From positions 5,146,001 through 5,210,000 of the forward strand of contig NZ_JAGKQQ010000001.1 of NCBI RefSeq assembly GCF_017939745.1: 64,000 nt of DNA, written 5' to 3'. The stretch comes from Gemmata palustris (GTDB lineage Bacteria; Planctomycetota; Planctomycetia; Gemmatales; Gemmataceae). This document shows, piece after piece, positions 24,328 through 32,355 of the stretch; the stretch's first letter is position 1; each line of letters starts with the position of its first letter. Made by a program: the position numbers and the translations under genes. The notes beneath the pieces are model-generated. The model searched no databases. It saw only the letters and a list, made by a program, of their open reading frames with translations, and had not been told where the DNA came from.

Positions 24328-24722
24328 ACGGTGAGGCGAGCGCGTGGCTGGGGGCCGTCGAGGGACTGGGGGAGGTTCACCGGCGGCTCATCCGTGTCGT
24401 GATCGAGAACCGGCCGGCGGTCGAAGTCATGCGCGGTCACGACGTCAAGGGATGCCTGATGTACTGCGACCCGCCCTACCCGGCCGGCACCCGCTCGTCC
24501 CCCGACGTGTACGGCGAGTACGAGATGACCGACGACCACCGGGCGTTCCTGGCGGTCGCCAAGTCGATCAAGCACGCCAAGGTGCTCATCAGCGGCTACC
24601 CGTGCGAACTCTACGACAAGGCGCTGAAGGACTGGGGCCGGCACGAGTTTGACGTGGCCAACCACGCGGCCGGAGGGAAATCGAAGAAGCGCATGAGGGA
24701 AGTGGTGTGGACCAATTATTGA
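24324..24722 (+). pseudogene. C-terminal part of a D12-class (Dam-type) adenine methylase
   Basis: 132 codons. It contains the catalytic motif IV DPPY (LMYCDPPYPAG) and the typical C-terminal half (YEMTDDHRAFLAVAKSIKHAKVLISGYPCELYD, ending REVVWTNY). The N-terminal SAM-binding motif (FxGxG) and the target-recognition region are missing; intact enzymes are about 260-300 residues. Upstream in frame, GTGITKTRTRWG also looks like methylase sequence, so a deletion probably joined it to the small gene before it. It may be inactive, or part of a split enzyme. In phages such methylases protect DNA from restriction. Confidence 0.7.
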
Positions 24723-25134
24723 GCCGGCCCGAGTCGTCACGCTGCGAACGCGAGCCCCCGATCACAGGCGGTGGAGAAGTCAATAAGTAGGCGGTCGGGA
24801 CTTTCCCGACCGCCTACTTCGCCTGCGCCAAAGCCCGTTAGGGGTGCATGTGGATGCGTGCGCGCGGTGTTCTGCCCGCTCCGGTCGAGGTGTCTCAGAA
24901 CATCGTCCGCTGGCGCTGGTCGGCAATCCAAACGTACTTGGACAACCTGAAGACCAGGAAGGCGTGTCGACCAGGTCGATGATGACCGAGGTGTCGTGCA
25001 CGTCGGCGATCAAAAGTTGAAGCCGAGTGTGACTTCGCGTGCAAGTGCTCGGCAGACAGGACAATGAACCCAAAAAACAATGGCGGCCGGGTGTATCAGG
25101 CCCGACCGCCGCAACCCAACACTGAGAGGGAGAC
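24723..25134. other. Intergenic region within the element, with hairpins
   Basis: 412 bp before the primase. A near-perfect terminator-like hairpin (24785-24800 with 24804-24819, 16 bp, 3-nt loop) ends the first gene group. A second hairpin (GGCGGCCGGG paired with CCCGACCGCC, one mismatch) lies at about 25082-25110, just upstream of the primase start, and could be an operator or attenuator. Between them I see no credible gene. Confidence 0.55.
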
Positions 25135-25914
25135 ATGCGTAGTGTACACAAGAGTCAGCCTTCCCACAAGCGAAAGGAGCCAGGGGAAGACCCGGCGGCA
25201 AAGCCAGAAATCGACGACGGCCAGATCGACTGGCGGGAGCAGACGTTCAACGGTGGCCTCACGGGGCCGGTCGAAAAGGTGTCCACGCCCCTCGAACTCA
25301 TCACGCAACTGCGCATGGTGATGGTTGACATCGACCCCAAATACCTGAACCCGATGCTCTTCGCGTCCGGGAAGGGCTCGCACGCCTCTCGGCTGTACCA
25401 CAAGACTGTTAGCCTCTGGCTGGACCGGCACCCGCTCGGGAAGAAGGCCGAGGTACGGCACACGGGGTCGGGGCTCCACGCCCTCTTCCACCTCGAACCG
25501 ATCGTCGTGTTCGGCAACACCGCCGACCGCGACCGCTGGGCCGTGGTCGTCCGGGCGGTGCAGAACGCCCTCCCGAGCGACCCGAACGCACCGGGCCTGA
25601 CGGCGCTCACCCGGCCTATCGGATCCACCAACTCGAAGAACGATCGCAAGGTAAAGCAACTTCGCGCCGGCGAGCCGATCACGCCGGAGGAAGTTCTCCG
25701 GTTCGTTGACGAACTGCGCCGCCGCCCGTTCGCGACGGTCGCTGGCATCCTGCACGGGGCAGACCGCATCACCCCGTGCCCGGTCTGCAAAGCGGACGGG
25801 AGCACGCTGGCTGCCCGCGACCGGGTCGGCCGCTGTTATGACTGCGGGACGGTCGAACTGGTGCAACTCTTCGGCCCGCTCATGTCCCCGCCCTCAACCG
25901 AAGGGGAGGAGTGA
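25135..25914 (+). CDS. AEP-like primase with C-terminal zinc ribbon
   Basis: 259 residues. The core looks like an archaeo-eukaryotic-type primase of the mobile-element class. Motif I is VMVDIDP (Asp 65, Asp 67), motif II is HTGSGLHALFHLEP (His 115), and LTRPIGSTNSKN (about 157-168) matches the usual RxPGTxNxK segment. A zinc ribbon at the end has Cys 215, 218, 234 and 237 (CPVCKAD...CYDC). AEP primases make primers for replication, which fits the next gene (ATPase) and the polymerase downstream. GAGAGGGAGAC precedes the ATG. The family call is from motifs only. Confidence 0.65.
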   Translation: MRSVHKSQPSHKRKEPGEDPAAKPEIDDGQIDWREQTFNGGLTGPVEKVSTPLELITQLRMVMVDIDPKYLNPMLFASGKGSHASRLYHKTVSLWLDRHPLGKKAEVRHTGSGLHALFHLEPIVVFGNTADRDRWAVVVRAVQNALPSDPNAPGLTALTRPIGSTNSKNDRKVKQLRAGEPITPEEVLRFVDELRRRPFATVAGILHGADRITPCPVCKADGSTLAARDRVGRCYDCGTVELVQLFGPLMSPPSTEGEE

Positions 25915-25916
25915 AC

Positions 25917-27374
25917 ATGGCAAACAAAAAGAAAGCGTCAAAGGCGGCGAAAGTCCCGAACACCGCAGCCCAACTGGCTGACCAACTGACCGCCGCGCTG
26001 CGTACCCTCGATACACTCCCCCTGTTTGGCGCGCGGGTCCTGGTTGTCGTCCGCGGCATCACGCCGGGCGGGAACTTCATCGTTCCGGCCGAGAACGTGA
26101 TCCAGCAGATGATTCCGGTCCTGGTGCCGCCAAGCGGCTCTTCGAGGGTCTACGCCTACGGCCAGACCGTCGTTCTCGACACGACGGTCGATGGTCAGGA
26201 TTCGGCACTGGTTCCCCTCCGCAGCGGCACGAAGGTCGAATCGGTCGCTCCGGCGTACCTGGCGAACCTGATCATCTGCGAGCACGAGAGTGGGGGCGTG
26301 ACCATTCAGTTCAGCTTCCCGCCCAAGGCGCTGGCGGTGCTGCTGAACGCCGAGCCGCTCAGCCGGGCGCTCACCCGGATCGATCTGTACGCCCGGCGCC
26401 CCCTCTTCTCAAGCGACTTCACACTCCTCGGTCCCGGATACCACCCGAAGTACCGGATTTTGATCCACGGACCGGAGATCGAACCCGACCTCGAACCCTT
26501 GGCAAACGCCGCCGCGGCGCTCGACCGACTGCTGCCGCTGCTGCGCGAACTGCTTAGCGACTTCTGCTTCCGGGAACCGGCCGATCTGACCAACTACCTG
26601 GGCCTGATGCTGACCGGGCTCCTGATCAACCACTTCGTGATCTGCCTCAAGGGGGTGGCTTTGGTCGACGGCAACCAACCAGGCGTGGGCAAAACGCTCC
26701 TGATGCGGGTGCTGGGGGTCGTCATGGACGGGGTTGACCCGAACCTGATCCACTACACCCCGGACGAGGAGGAACTTCAGAAACGGACCTGTGCCACGCT
26801 CCGCCCGGGTCGGCAGACGGCACTCATCTACGACAACGCGAAGCAGCCCAGTGGTACACCGATCAGCAGCCCGACTATCGAGGCGAACTCGATGGCTCCG
26901 GAGATCTCGCTACGCATCCTTGGAGTCTCCGAAAACTACGTGCGCCCCAACGACGTGATTTGGGCAATCACGATGAACCAAACGCGGGTGAGCCCTGACC
27001 TGATGAGCCGCGGATTGCCCATCCGACTGGCCCACGACGGCCCGCCCGAAAAGCGTGTCTTCACTGGCCCGGACCCGATCGAGTTCGCCCGCGAACACCG
27101 CCTCGGGATTCTCGCCGAACTGGCGGGCTTCGTAGTCCGCTGGAACCAAGCGGGCCGGCCCGAAGGCAGCCGCTCCCACCGGTGCCACCGGTGGGCCAAG
27201 ATCATTGGTGGCATCCTCGAAGTGAACGAGTTCCCCGATTTCCTGGCCAACTACGAGGAGGCGTCGGGCACATTCAACGCGGAGTTGGAAGACCTGACTC
27301 TGCTCATTGAGGCGGTACTGGCTCAGCCCGAGGGGCCGTTCGTGGTCGTCGAACCACCGGAGGATGACCAGTGA
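25917..27374 (+). CDS. P-loop ATPase, probable replicative helicase or initiator
   Basis: 485 residues from the ATG at 25917, 5 nt after GGGGAGGAG; a GTG at 25911 overlapping the primase stop is the alternative. Residues 1-200 are a beta-rich domain I do not recognise. The ATPase core has Walker A GNQPGVGKT (252-260), Walker B TALIYDN (302-307), a sensor-like IWAITMNQT and a candidate arginine finger in MSRGLPIRL. The arrangement resembles the AAA+/SF3-type helicase halves paired with AEP primases in plasmids and phages. It probably loads at the element origin and unwinds DNA. Confidence 0.65.
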   Translation: MANKKKASKAAKVPNTAAQLADQLTAALRTLDTLPLFGARVLVVVRGITPGGNFIVPAENVIQQMIPVLVPPSGSSRVYAYGQTVVLDTTVDGQDSALVPLRSGTKVESVAPAYLANLIICEHESGGVTIQFSFPPKALAVLLNAEPLSRALTRIDLYARRPLFSSDFTLLGPGYHPKYRILIHGPEIEPDLEPLANAAAALDRLLPLLRELLSDFCFREPADLTNYLGLMLTGLLINHFVICLKGVALVDGNQPGVGKTLLMRVLGVVMDGVDPNLIHYTPDEEELQKRTCATLRPGRQTALIYDNAKQPSGTPISSPTIEANSMAPEISLRILGVSENYVRPNDVIWAITMNQTRVSPDLMSRGLPIRLAHDGPPEKRVFTGPDPIEFAREHRLGILAELAGFVVRWNQAGRPEGSRSHRCHRWAKIIGGILEVNEFPDFLANYEEASGTFNAELEDLTLLIEAVLAQPEGPFVVVEPPEDDQ

Positions 27375-27778
27375 CACAGAAACCGAACCCGGCACGGGCG
27401 CTGCCCGCGGCGAAGTGGGTGCCGATCCTCGACGCCGCCGGGCTTACCCCACAGGCCTTCGCCGACGCGAAGACGCCGCACGCCAGGGCGATCAAGATCG
27501 GCCAGTGGCTCAGTGCTAAGGTCGGTCGTGAGACGCCCGTGCACGTCGGCGGCAGGAACGGTACGGCCGTGCTCCGCGTGATAGGCGCGCGGGCGAACGA
27601 GAAGCGGTACTACTTCGAGGTCACATGGGACAGCGCTGCACCGGCCGCGCTGCCTCCGCCGCCCAAAGGGGAACCGTCCAAGACCAAGAAGAAACCGAAG
27701 CAGAATGAGAAACACAAGGCGAAGGCCAGGCCGTCGGCCAAACATAAGCATAAGGCCGGCAACGACGAGGCGTGGTAG
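27371..27778 (+). CDS. Hypothetical protein with basic tail
   Basis: 135 residues, start GTG overlapping the preceding TGA (GTGA), so coupled to the ATPase. The N-terminal 90 residues are a small mixed domain (WVPILDAAGLTPQAFADAKTPHARAIKIGQWL). The last 40 residues are almost all Lys/Pro/Ala/His (KKKPKQNEKHKAKARPSAKHKHK), suggesting nucleic-acid binding. No family is recognised. Its place between ATPase and polymerase suggests a replication accessory role. Confidence 0.6.
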   Translation: MTQKPNPARALPAAKWVPILDAAGLTPQAFADAKTPHARAIKIGQWLSAKVGRETPVHVGGRNGTAVLRVIGARANEKRYYFEVTWDSAAPAALPPPPKGEPSKTKKKPKQNEKHKAKARPSAKHKHKAGNDEAW

Positions 27779-27810
27779 CGCGATACTCAGGGACGAACAT
27801 GATTGCGGTT

Positions 27811-27918
27811 GGTGAATGTGGTGAATAGGTACGAGCCTCCCCAAAAGCGAGCGGGGAGTCCCGCCACACGGTGGGGCTTCGGCGCGGACCAACGCGGCTC
27901 CTATTCACCTCATTCACC
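27811..27918. promoter_or_regulatory. Inverted repeat with GGTGAAT direct repeats upstream of the polymerase
   Basis: Arms 27811-27829 and 27900-27918 are inverted repeats of 19 bp with one mismatch. Each arm itself carries two GGTGAAT-like units (GGTGAATGTGGTGAATAGG). The 218-bp gap is the largest non-coding stretch inside the replication gene group. It could be an operator pair, or iterons of a replication origin. Confidence 0.5.
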
Positions 27919-27996
27919 ACTTCTCGGCGCAACACCCTGACCCATCGACTGATTTTACACGACCATTGTTCCCACGAAATATTCACGCGAGGTGGT

Positions 27997-30300
27997 ATGG
28001 ACGTCGAATTCGGAGAGCGAACTTACCCGTTTCGCCCTTGGAAGCCAGAACTAGGGCAGGTCTTAACGCGGACGTTCAGCTTCGACTGCGAGACCACGAT
28101 GATTGACTGGGAGCGACACTGGATCACCCCGGCGTACATCATCGGCGCTGCGTTCGATGGAAAACAGGGCTACTTCGTCTCTCGCGAACATGTGGCGGCG
28201 TTCTGGAACGCCCACGACGAAGCCGGCGCGGTCTTCCACAACGCCGCCTTCGACCTCGACGTGATCCGATTGGTCGCTCCCGAATTGGACGTGTACGCGA
28301 AGGTGGATGCCGATTTGGTCTGGGACACGTGGCTCCTCCACAGGCTCTACGCACTCGCGATTGAGGGTCACACCGCGGGCAACGAGGGGCAGGCGACACT
28401 GGAAGCCTGCGCCGAGCGATATCTGGACATCAACCTTCCGAAGGACGTGATTGATGATTCTGGGCAACTGGTCCGCACGTCCTACGGTCAGTGGCTGAAC
28501 AAGCCACTCGCCAAAATGTCGGCGGTGTACCTGGAGTACCTGGCCAAAGATGCGATCGCCACGCGACAGGTGTTTAAGAGACTCACCAAGAAAATCGACG
28601 AGTTGTTGGGTGATTGTCGCGGTGTCTGGGGGTACGTGTCCGACGAGTGGTCCCACGAGTGCCGAGAGCGCTGGGGGCCACTCACCCACCACATCCAGTT
28701 GCGCGCTGCGATCGTACTGAAGGAGATCACGCGCAATGGGCTGCACATCGACCTTGCGAGGCGGGACGAGGCCGTCCCCATGCTGAAGGCCCAGCGGGAC
28801 GAGGTCGAGTCTCACCTTCGCGACCAGGGCGTTCTCACCAAGGGAAAAGGATCACAAAAGGCGTTGCAAACCAAGCTCCAGAAACTGGCAGCGCTGCACC
28901 CGGCGGTTAACTTCCCCAGGACCGAGAAAGGATTGTTCGCGACCAGCGCGGAGGCGCTGCACGACCTCGTCGAGTACGTACCGTTCGTGAACGACCTGCT
29001 CAAGTACCGGGCCTTGGACAAGCTACTGGAGACGTTCCTCAACAAACTCGATCGCGGGGTCGTTCATTCGTCTTTCGGGGTACTCGCCCGGTCGGGCCGG
29101 ACGTCGTCCTTCGGCGAATTGAACGCCCAGAACCTGCCGAAGGATGACCGCATCCGCAACTGTTTCGTACCGTCGAAGGGGCACGTGTTCCTGGACCACG
29201 ACTACTCGACTATTGAACTGGCCGCATTGGCCCAAGCGTGTGTCTCTCAGTTCGGCTGGAAATCGGAAATGGCAACACGCATCAACGCCGGCGACGACCT
29301 CCACCAGGTGTTCGCCGGCTTTGTAACCCGCAAGCCGCAAGAGGAAGTGACAGCGTCTGAGCGCGCCCGCGTTAAGCCGATTAACTTCGGAAAGCCCGGC
29401 GGCATGGGACCGCGATCGCTCCAGACCTACGCGAAGATGACGTACGGGATCGAGTACACCGAGCATGAAGTCGCGGAACTGTCCGAGCAGTGGCTCGACC
29501 TCTTCCCGGAAATGCGCGAGTTTCTCAAGGACACGGTCGATACCCCGCTCGAACTCGCCCGTGCGCTGGACCTGACCCTGGTGGGCCACCATGAACACAC
29601 CGACGACGACCGGATGCTGCGCCACCCGCAGAACGCCGGGCAGGGGCACCGCCCCAACCCGATCCTGGGGATGATGTGTCTCAGGGCACTCGGCAGTGAC
29701 GACCCTCGGACGGTGAAGGGTAAACCGTACACGCCCGCGTGCGTGGATTACTTCTGGACCAAACTCGGGCACCTCACCGAGGGACTGCCGGAGAAATTCG
29801 CAAAGGCGATCCGCGAGCGGACGCCGTCGAAGGCACTCCAGCGGTTCGTTTCGTCGCATGTCGGGCGCGCCGGAGTATTCGTTCTCACCGGCCGTATGCG
29901 AGCCGCGGCTGGTTACACCGCGCGGCACAACACCATTTTCCAGGGACTGACCAGCGACGGTGCCAAGATCGCTTTGTGGAAAGTTTGGCGGAAGGACTAC
30001 AAGATCGCCAATTTCATCCACGACCAGATCCTGGTCGAAGTTCCCGCCACGGACGACCTGAAGGAGCACGCCGAGCGAATCAAGAAGTTGATGATCAAGG
30101 GCATGAAGGAAGTTCTCCCGGACGTGAGGATCGACGTCAAATACGCAGCCACCGACCGCTGGCGGAAGAAGGCCGAGGCCGTCTTCGACGAACAGGGACG
30201 GCTCCGCTTGTGGCACCCGAAGAAAGATCGGACGGTATCTCCACGTTCTGCGCAACGGAGCGAGAAGCAAAAGAGCGTGTCGGTGAGGGCATCTGGCTGA
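27997..30300 (+). CDS. Family A DNA polymerase, phage type, with 3'-5' exonuclease
   Basis: 767 residues from the ATG at 27997. The exonuclease domain has FSFDCETT (Asp 30, Glu 32), FHNAAFDLDVI and YLAKDAIAT. Polymerase motif A is FLDHDYSTIELAAL near 400. Motif B is RARVKPINFGKPGGMG near 460, with the FGxPGG form seen in phage enzymes instead of the cellular FGxxYG. Motif C near 673 is FIHDQILVE, where Gln replaces the usual Glu of HDE but the metal-binding Asp stays. There is no 5'-nuclease domain. With the primase and ATPase it completes a compact replication set. Confidence 0.92.
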   Translation: MDVEFGERTYPFRPWKPELGQVLTRTFSFDCETTMIDWERHWITPAYIIGAAFDGKQGYFVSREHVAAFWNAHDEAGAVFHNAAFDLDVIRLVAPELDVYAKVDADLVWDTWLLHRLYALAIEGHTAGNEGQATLEACAERYLDINLPKDVIDDSGQLVRTSYGQWLNKPLAKMSAVYLEYLAKDAIATRQVFKRLTKKIDELLGDCRGVWGYVSDEWSHECRERWGPLTHHIQLRAAIVLKEITRNGLHIDLARRDEAVPMLKAQRDEVESHLRDQGVLTKGKGSQKALQTKLQKLAALHPAVNFPRTEKGLFATSAEALHDLVEYVPFVNDLLKYRALDKLLETFLNKLDRGVVHSSFGVLARSGRTSSFGELNAQNLPKDDRIRNCFVPSKGHVFLDHDYSTIELAALAQACVSQFGWKSEMATRINAGDDLHQVFAGFVTRKPQEEVTASERARVKPINFGKPGGMGPRSLQTYAKMTYGIEYTEHEVAELSEQWLDLFPEMREFLKDTVDTPLELARALDLTLVGHHEHTDDDRMLRHPQNAGQGHRPNPILGMMCLRALGSDDPRTVKGKPYTPACVDYFWTKLGHLTEGLPEKFAKAIRERTPSKALQRFVSSHVGRAGVFVLTGRMRAAAGYTARHNTIFQGLTSDGAKIALWKVWRKDYKIANFIHDQILVEVPATDDLKEHAERIKKLMIKGMKEVLPDVRIDVKYAATDRWRKKAEAVFDEQGRLRLWHPKKDRTVSPRSAQRSEKQKSVSVRASG

Positions 30301-30885
30301 CACAATATCGCCGAGTTGAGCGTCGAAGCCGAATTCCGGATTCGCACTGTCTTTCGTAACTATAATTTAGCAAATTTTAACAATTTAATACTTGGACGGC
30401 AACCTTCACCGCATTGATCCCAGCCGAACTTAGTGGCAGCAAGCAAAAAGCGCTTTTTTAAATCGAATCACCGAGAAGAAGTGGGTTCTGCGGGGAATCG
30501 GACCGGCTCTACCGAGAGGCCGATTACCCGAGCACGGGGTGGATGGCACACCCAGGGGCGGTCAAGATCATGGTGGCGTGCCTGCGCGAAGATACGGGCG
30601 ATCGGCACTGCCCTGACCGATTGGAATAACGGTCCCAGTAATCCAGACCCGGCTCAGTTCGCTACGCTAAACAAGTATCTGATCGGACCAGGGCCAGAGC
30701 TACTTGATACCCGGTATCGAGCGGATCGCGGCTATCGCGGACGGTAACGGGGGGCGGAAGCGGCGGGGAACGAAGTATCCGTCGGGACGAGCAGAAATTC
30801 AATTTTTGACAGTTGTCCACACGGCACTGGGTAAAATTCCTCACTCGCCTATCCCCACCGTCTCGTCGGTCTTCGCATTATAAAA
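30301..30885. other. Gap at the right end of the element, with an AT-rich strip
   Basis: 585 bp without a credible gene. At about 30355-30395 there is a sharply AT-rich strip, unlike anything nearby, and at 30444-30457 the palindrome AAAAAGCGCTTTTT. These may mark the end of the integrated DNA or its attachment site, but no direct repeat with the left side could be identified by eye. Confidence 0.45.
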
Positions 30886-31229
30886 GTGCACCCCGTGCCC
30901 ATTCGATCCGTGTCCCACTTCGTTTGGCAGGTGCTCCGAGCCGCAAAGCGTAGTAAAAAGCATTTGACCGGTCGTGCCCCTGCGAATTTCGCCGAGTCGT
31001 CATTCAAAAGATGGCGGTTTCCTGGCCGCGTTAGTGGAGGAGGGACTACTGGTTCGTGTGACCGGCACTGCGGAAATCCCATTCGAGGCCACGTACGCTC
31101 TCACGGAATAAGGGGGAGTTCGCGGCCGAGTACGGGGAGTGTGAGTACCAGCCGAAGCGAAGCGTCACCGCATCTCCAGCGCCCCCGGTTCCGCTTCCCA
31201 CCACACCCAAGGGCAAAAAGAAGCGGTAG
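30886..31229 (+). pseudogene. Decayed gene with at least two frame breaks
   Basis: Three consecutive frames read as one protein. The first is SVSHFVWQVLRAAKRSKKHLTGRAPANFAES. After a shift comes KDGGFLAALVEEGLLVRV then TGTAEIPFEATYALTE. After a stop and shift near 31110 comes EFAAEYGECEYQPKRSV, ending in a basic tail PTTPKGKKKR at 31229. The middle part looks like a small winged-helix or HTH protein. The breaks mean it is no longer expressed intact. It probably belonged to the mobile element. Confidence 0.55.
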
Positions 31230-31255
31230 TGTTCCCTCCGCGTTCTACTCAACGA

Positions 31256-31567
31256 TCAGAAATCAACTCCGATAACGGCGAGCCACGTCAGGAAGTTCAC
31301 GACGGCGGACAGACCCACCAAGAAGCTTCCTACTATCGCGGCCAGAAACCTACGTCGCGTTGCCACCACCAGAGCCACGGCGAGGCAGAGGTGTGCGATC
31401 AGCAAGCCATTGAGCACAGCGCGGGAGAAGTTTTCCCCTCGCAATCGATCGCGTCCCCTTTTGTTTGGAGTGTCCACTGCACAATTCATTGCCACGGTGA
31501 TCGCAGGGAGGAGCACCTGCCCGAACAGGAGCAGGAGGGTTGCCCAATCTCGCAAGGACCAGTTCAT
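31256..31567 (-). CDS. Small multi-pass membrane protein
   Basis: 103 residues from the ATG at 31567. GGGGTGG lies upstream. Three hydrophobic helices are visible: WATLLLLFGQVLLPAITVAM, LLIAHLCLAVALVVATR and FLAAIVGSFLVGLSAVVNFLTWLAVI. No family is recognised. It faces the decayed gene on the other strand. Confidence 0.6.
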   Translation of the reverse strand: MNWSLRDWATLLLLFGQVLLPAITVAMNCAVDTPNKRGRDRLRGENFSRAVLNGLLIAHLCLAVALVVATRRRFLAAIVGSFLVGLSAVVNFLTWLAVIGVDF

Positions 31568-31741
31568 TGCCCACCCCGAGAGGCGCAAAAGCCTTTTAAC
31601 TCCCGAACCGTGAACACGGGCCATACTTCCAACTGTTTAGATCGATGACCGTCAACAGGGCAACGAGAATGGTACCGACTACGAACGCGACACCGAAAGC
31701 CATGAGCAGCCACTGACCGAGCGGGCGGTCCACTTCACCGC

Positions 31742-32012
31742 TTACTTCTTCTGCCGTTTGACGGACGATTCACGGGGCACCACCCTAACAATTTTCGAGC
31801 CCTGTTCTCCGAGCTTGTTCAGTTCCTGTTGGGCAGTTCCATCATCCGTGGGCAAATACTCGATCTTGTGCTCCCACTTCGGCACAGCGGGTACTGCAAC
31901 TACGCGCTCAATTTTCTCTTCCTTAGCCCCCTCCCGAGCCGCTAAGGGTATTGCACGTCGCACAGACAATGAACAGGGCAATGGTAACGAGCGGGCGGTA
32001 AAAGGGGCTCAC
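31742..32012 (-). pseudogene. Small secreted DUF4177-like gene split at a G5 run
   Basis: A GTG at 32012 opens a signal-peptide-like N-terminus (PFYRPLVTIALFIVCATC) that reaches a TAA right after a G5 run (C5 at 31927-31931 on the plus strand). Removing one G joins it in frame to KEEKIERVVAVPAVPKWEHKIEYLP...ELNKLGEQGSKIVRVVPRE, which resembles DUF4177 (WEYKV...LNELGxEGWELVxV). The run may be a loss-of-function indel, a phase-variable tract or an assembly error. Whole length would be about 89 residues. Confidence 0.5.
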
Positions 32013-32355
32013 GGTCACCACGTGGTGGCACTACACCCGGTTGAACTGCGGGACATTTGTAAAAGTGGCGCGATTTCTCGATAGCGGCATCGGTTCCGTC
32101 ACCTTGCAGTTCGCACTCCTGGATACCACGAGCACGCCGCTCGAAGACATTTCTGGCCCCGCGTGTCGTGCAAGTCGCACGTAGGAGGCGTGGCGGCGCG
32201 CGCCGAGGCGGCTGACGGACCACAGCAGTTTCGCTGCGATCTCGTAATCGAACGTCTCATCCGTTTCGATATTTGCCCGAAAAGGGGATAAAAACGGCGC
32301 AGGACAACGGCTCTTTTCGTTACTTGGCGACCTCGAACGGGGCGGTTACCGCCGT
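32013..32355. other. Intergenic region
   Basis: 343 bp between a minus-strand small gene and the 3' end of the HEAT-repeat gene. No gene, tRNA, strong hairpin or repeat was recognised. Confidence 0.4.

Larger units (their letters stand above)
21528..30300 (+). mobile_element. Integrated element with serine recombinase and its own replication genes
   Basis: Nine plus-strand reading frames, mostly overlapping by ATGA/GTGA or closely spaced. They comprise a large serine recombinase, four small genes or gene fragments including a truncated Dam-type methylase, an AEP-like primase, a P-loop ATPase, a basic-tailed protein and a phage-type family A polymerase. No capsid, portal, terminase or tail gene is visible. 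This is either a replication remnant of a prophage or a phage-plasmid-like integrative element. Exact ends are not defined. The palindrome at 21236-21404 is a candidate left edge, and the AT-rich strip near 30355-30395 is a candidate right edge. Confidence 0.7.

Noticed and set aside
24723-25134. Possible CRISPR or tandem repeats before the primase
   Set aside because: Only two independent hairpins are present; there is no regularly spaced repeat. No CRISPR array was seen anywhere in the window.
30433-30747. 104-codon plus-strand frame after the element polymerase
   Set aside because: GTG start in an AT-rich junction, no ribosome-binding site, and no recognisable or balanced composition.
30986-31229. 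HTH-like remnant as an intact small gene
   Set aside because: Two frame breaks and a stop are needed to read it through, so it was listed as a pseudogene.
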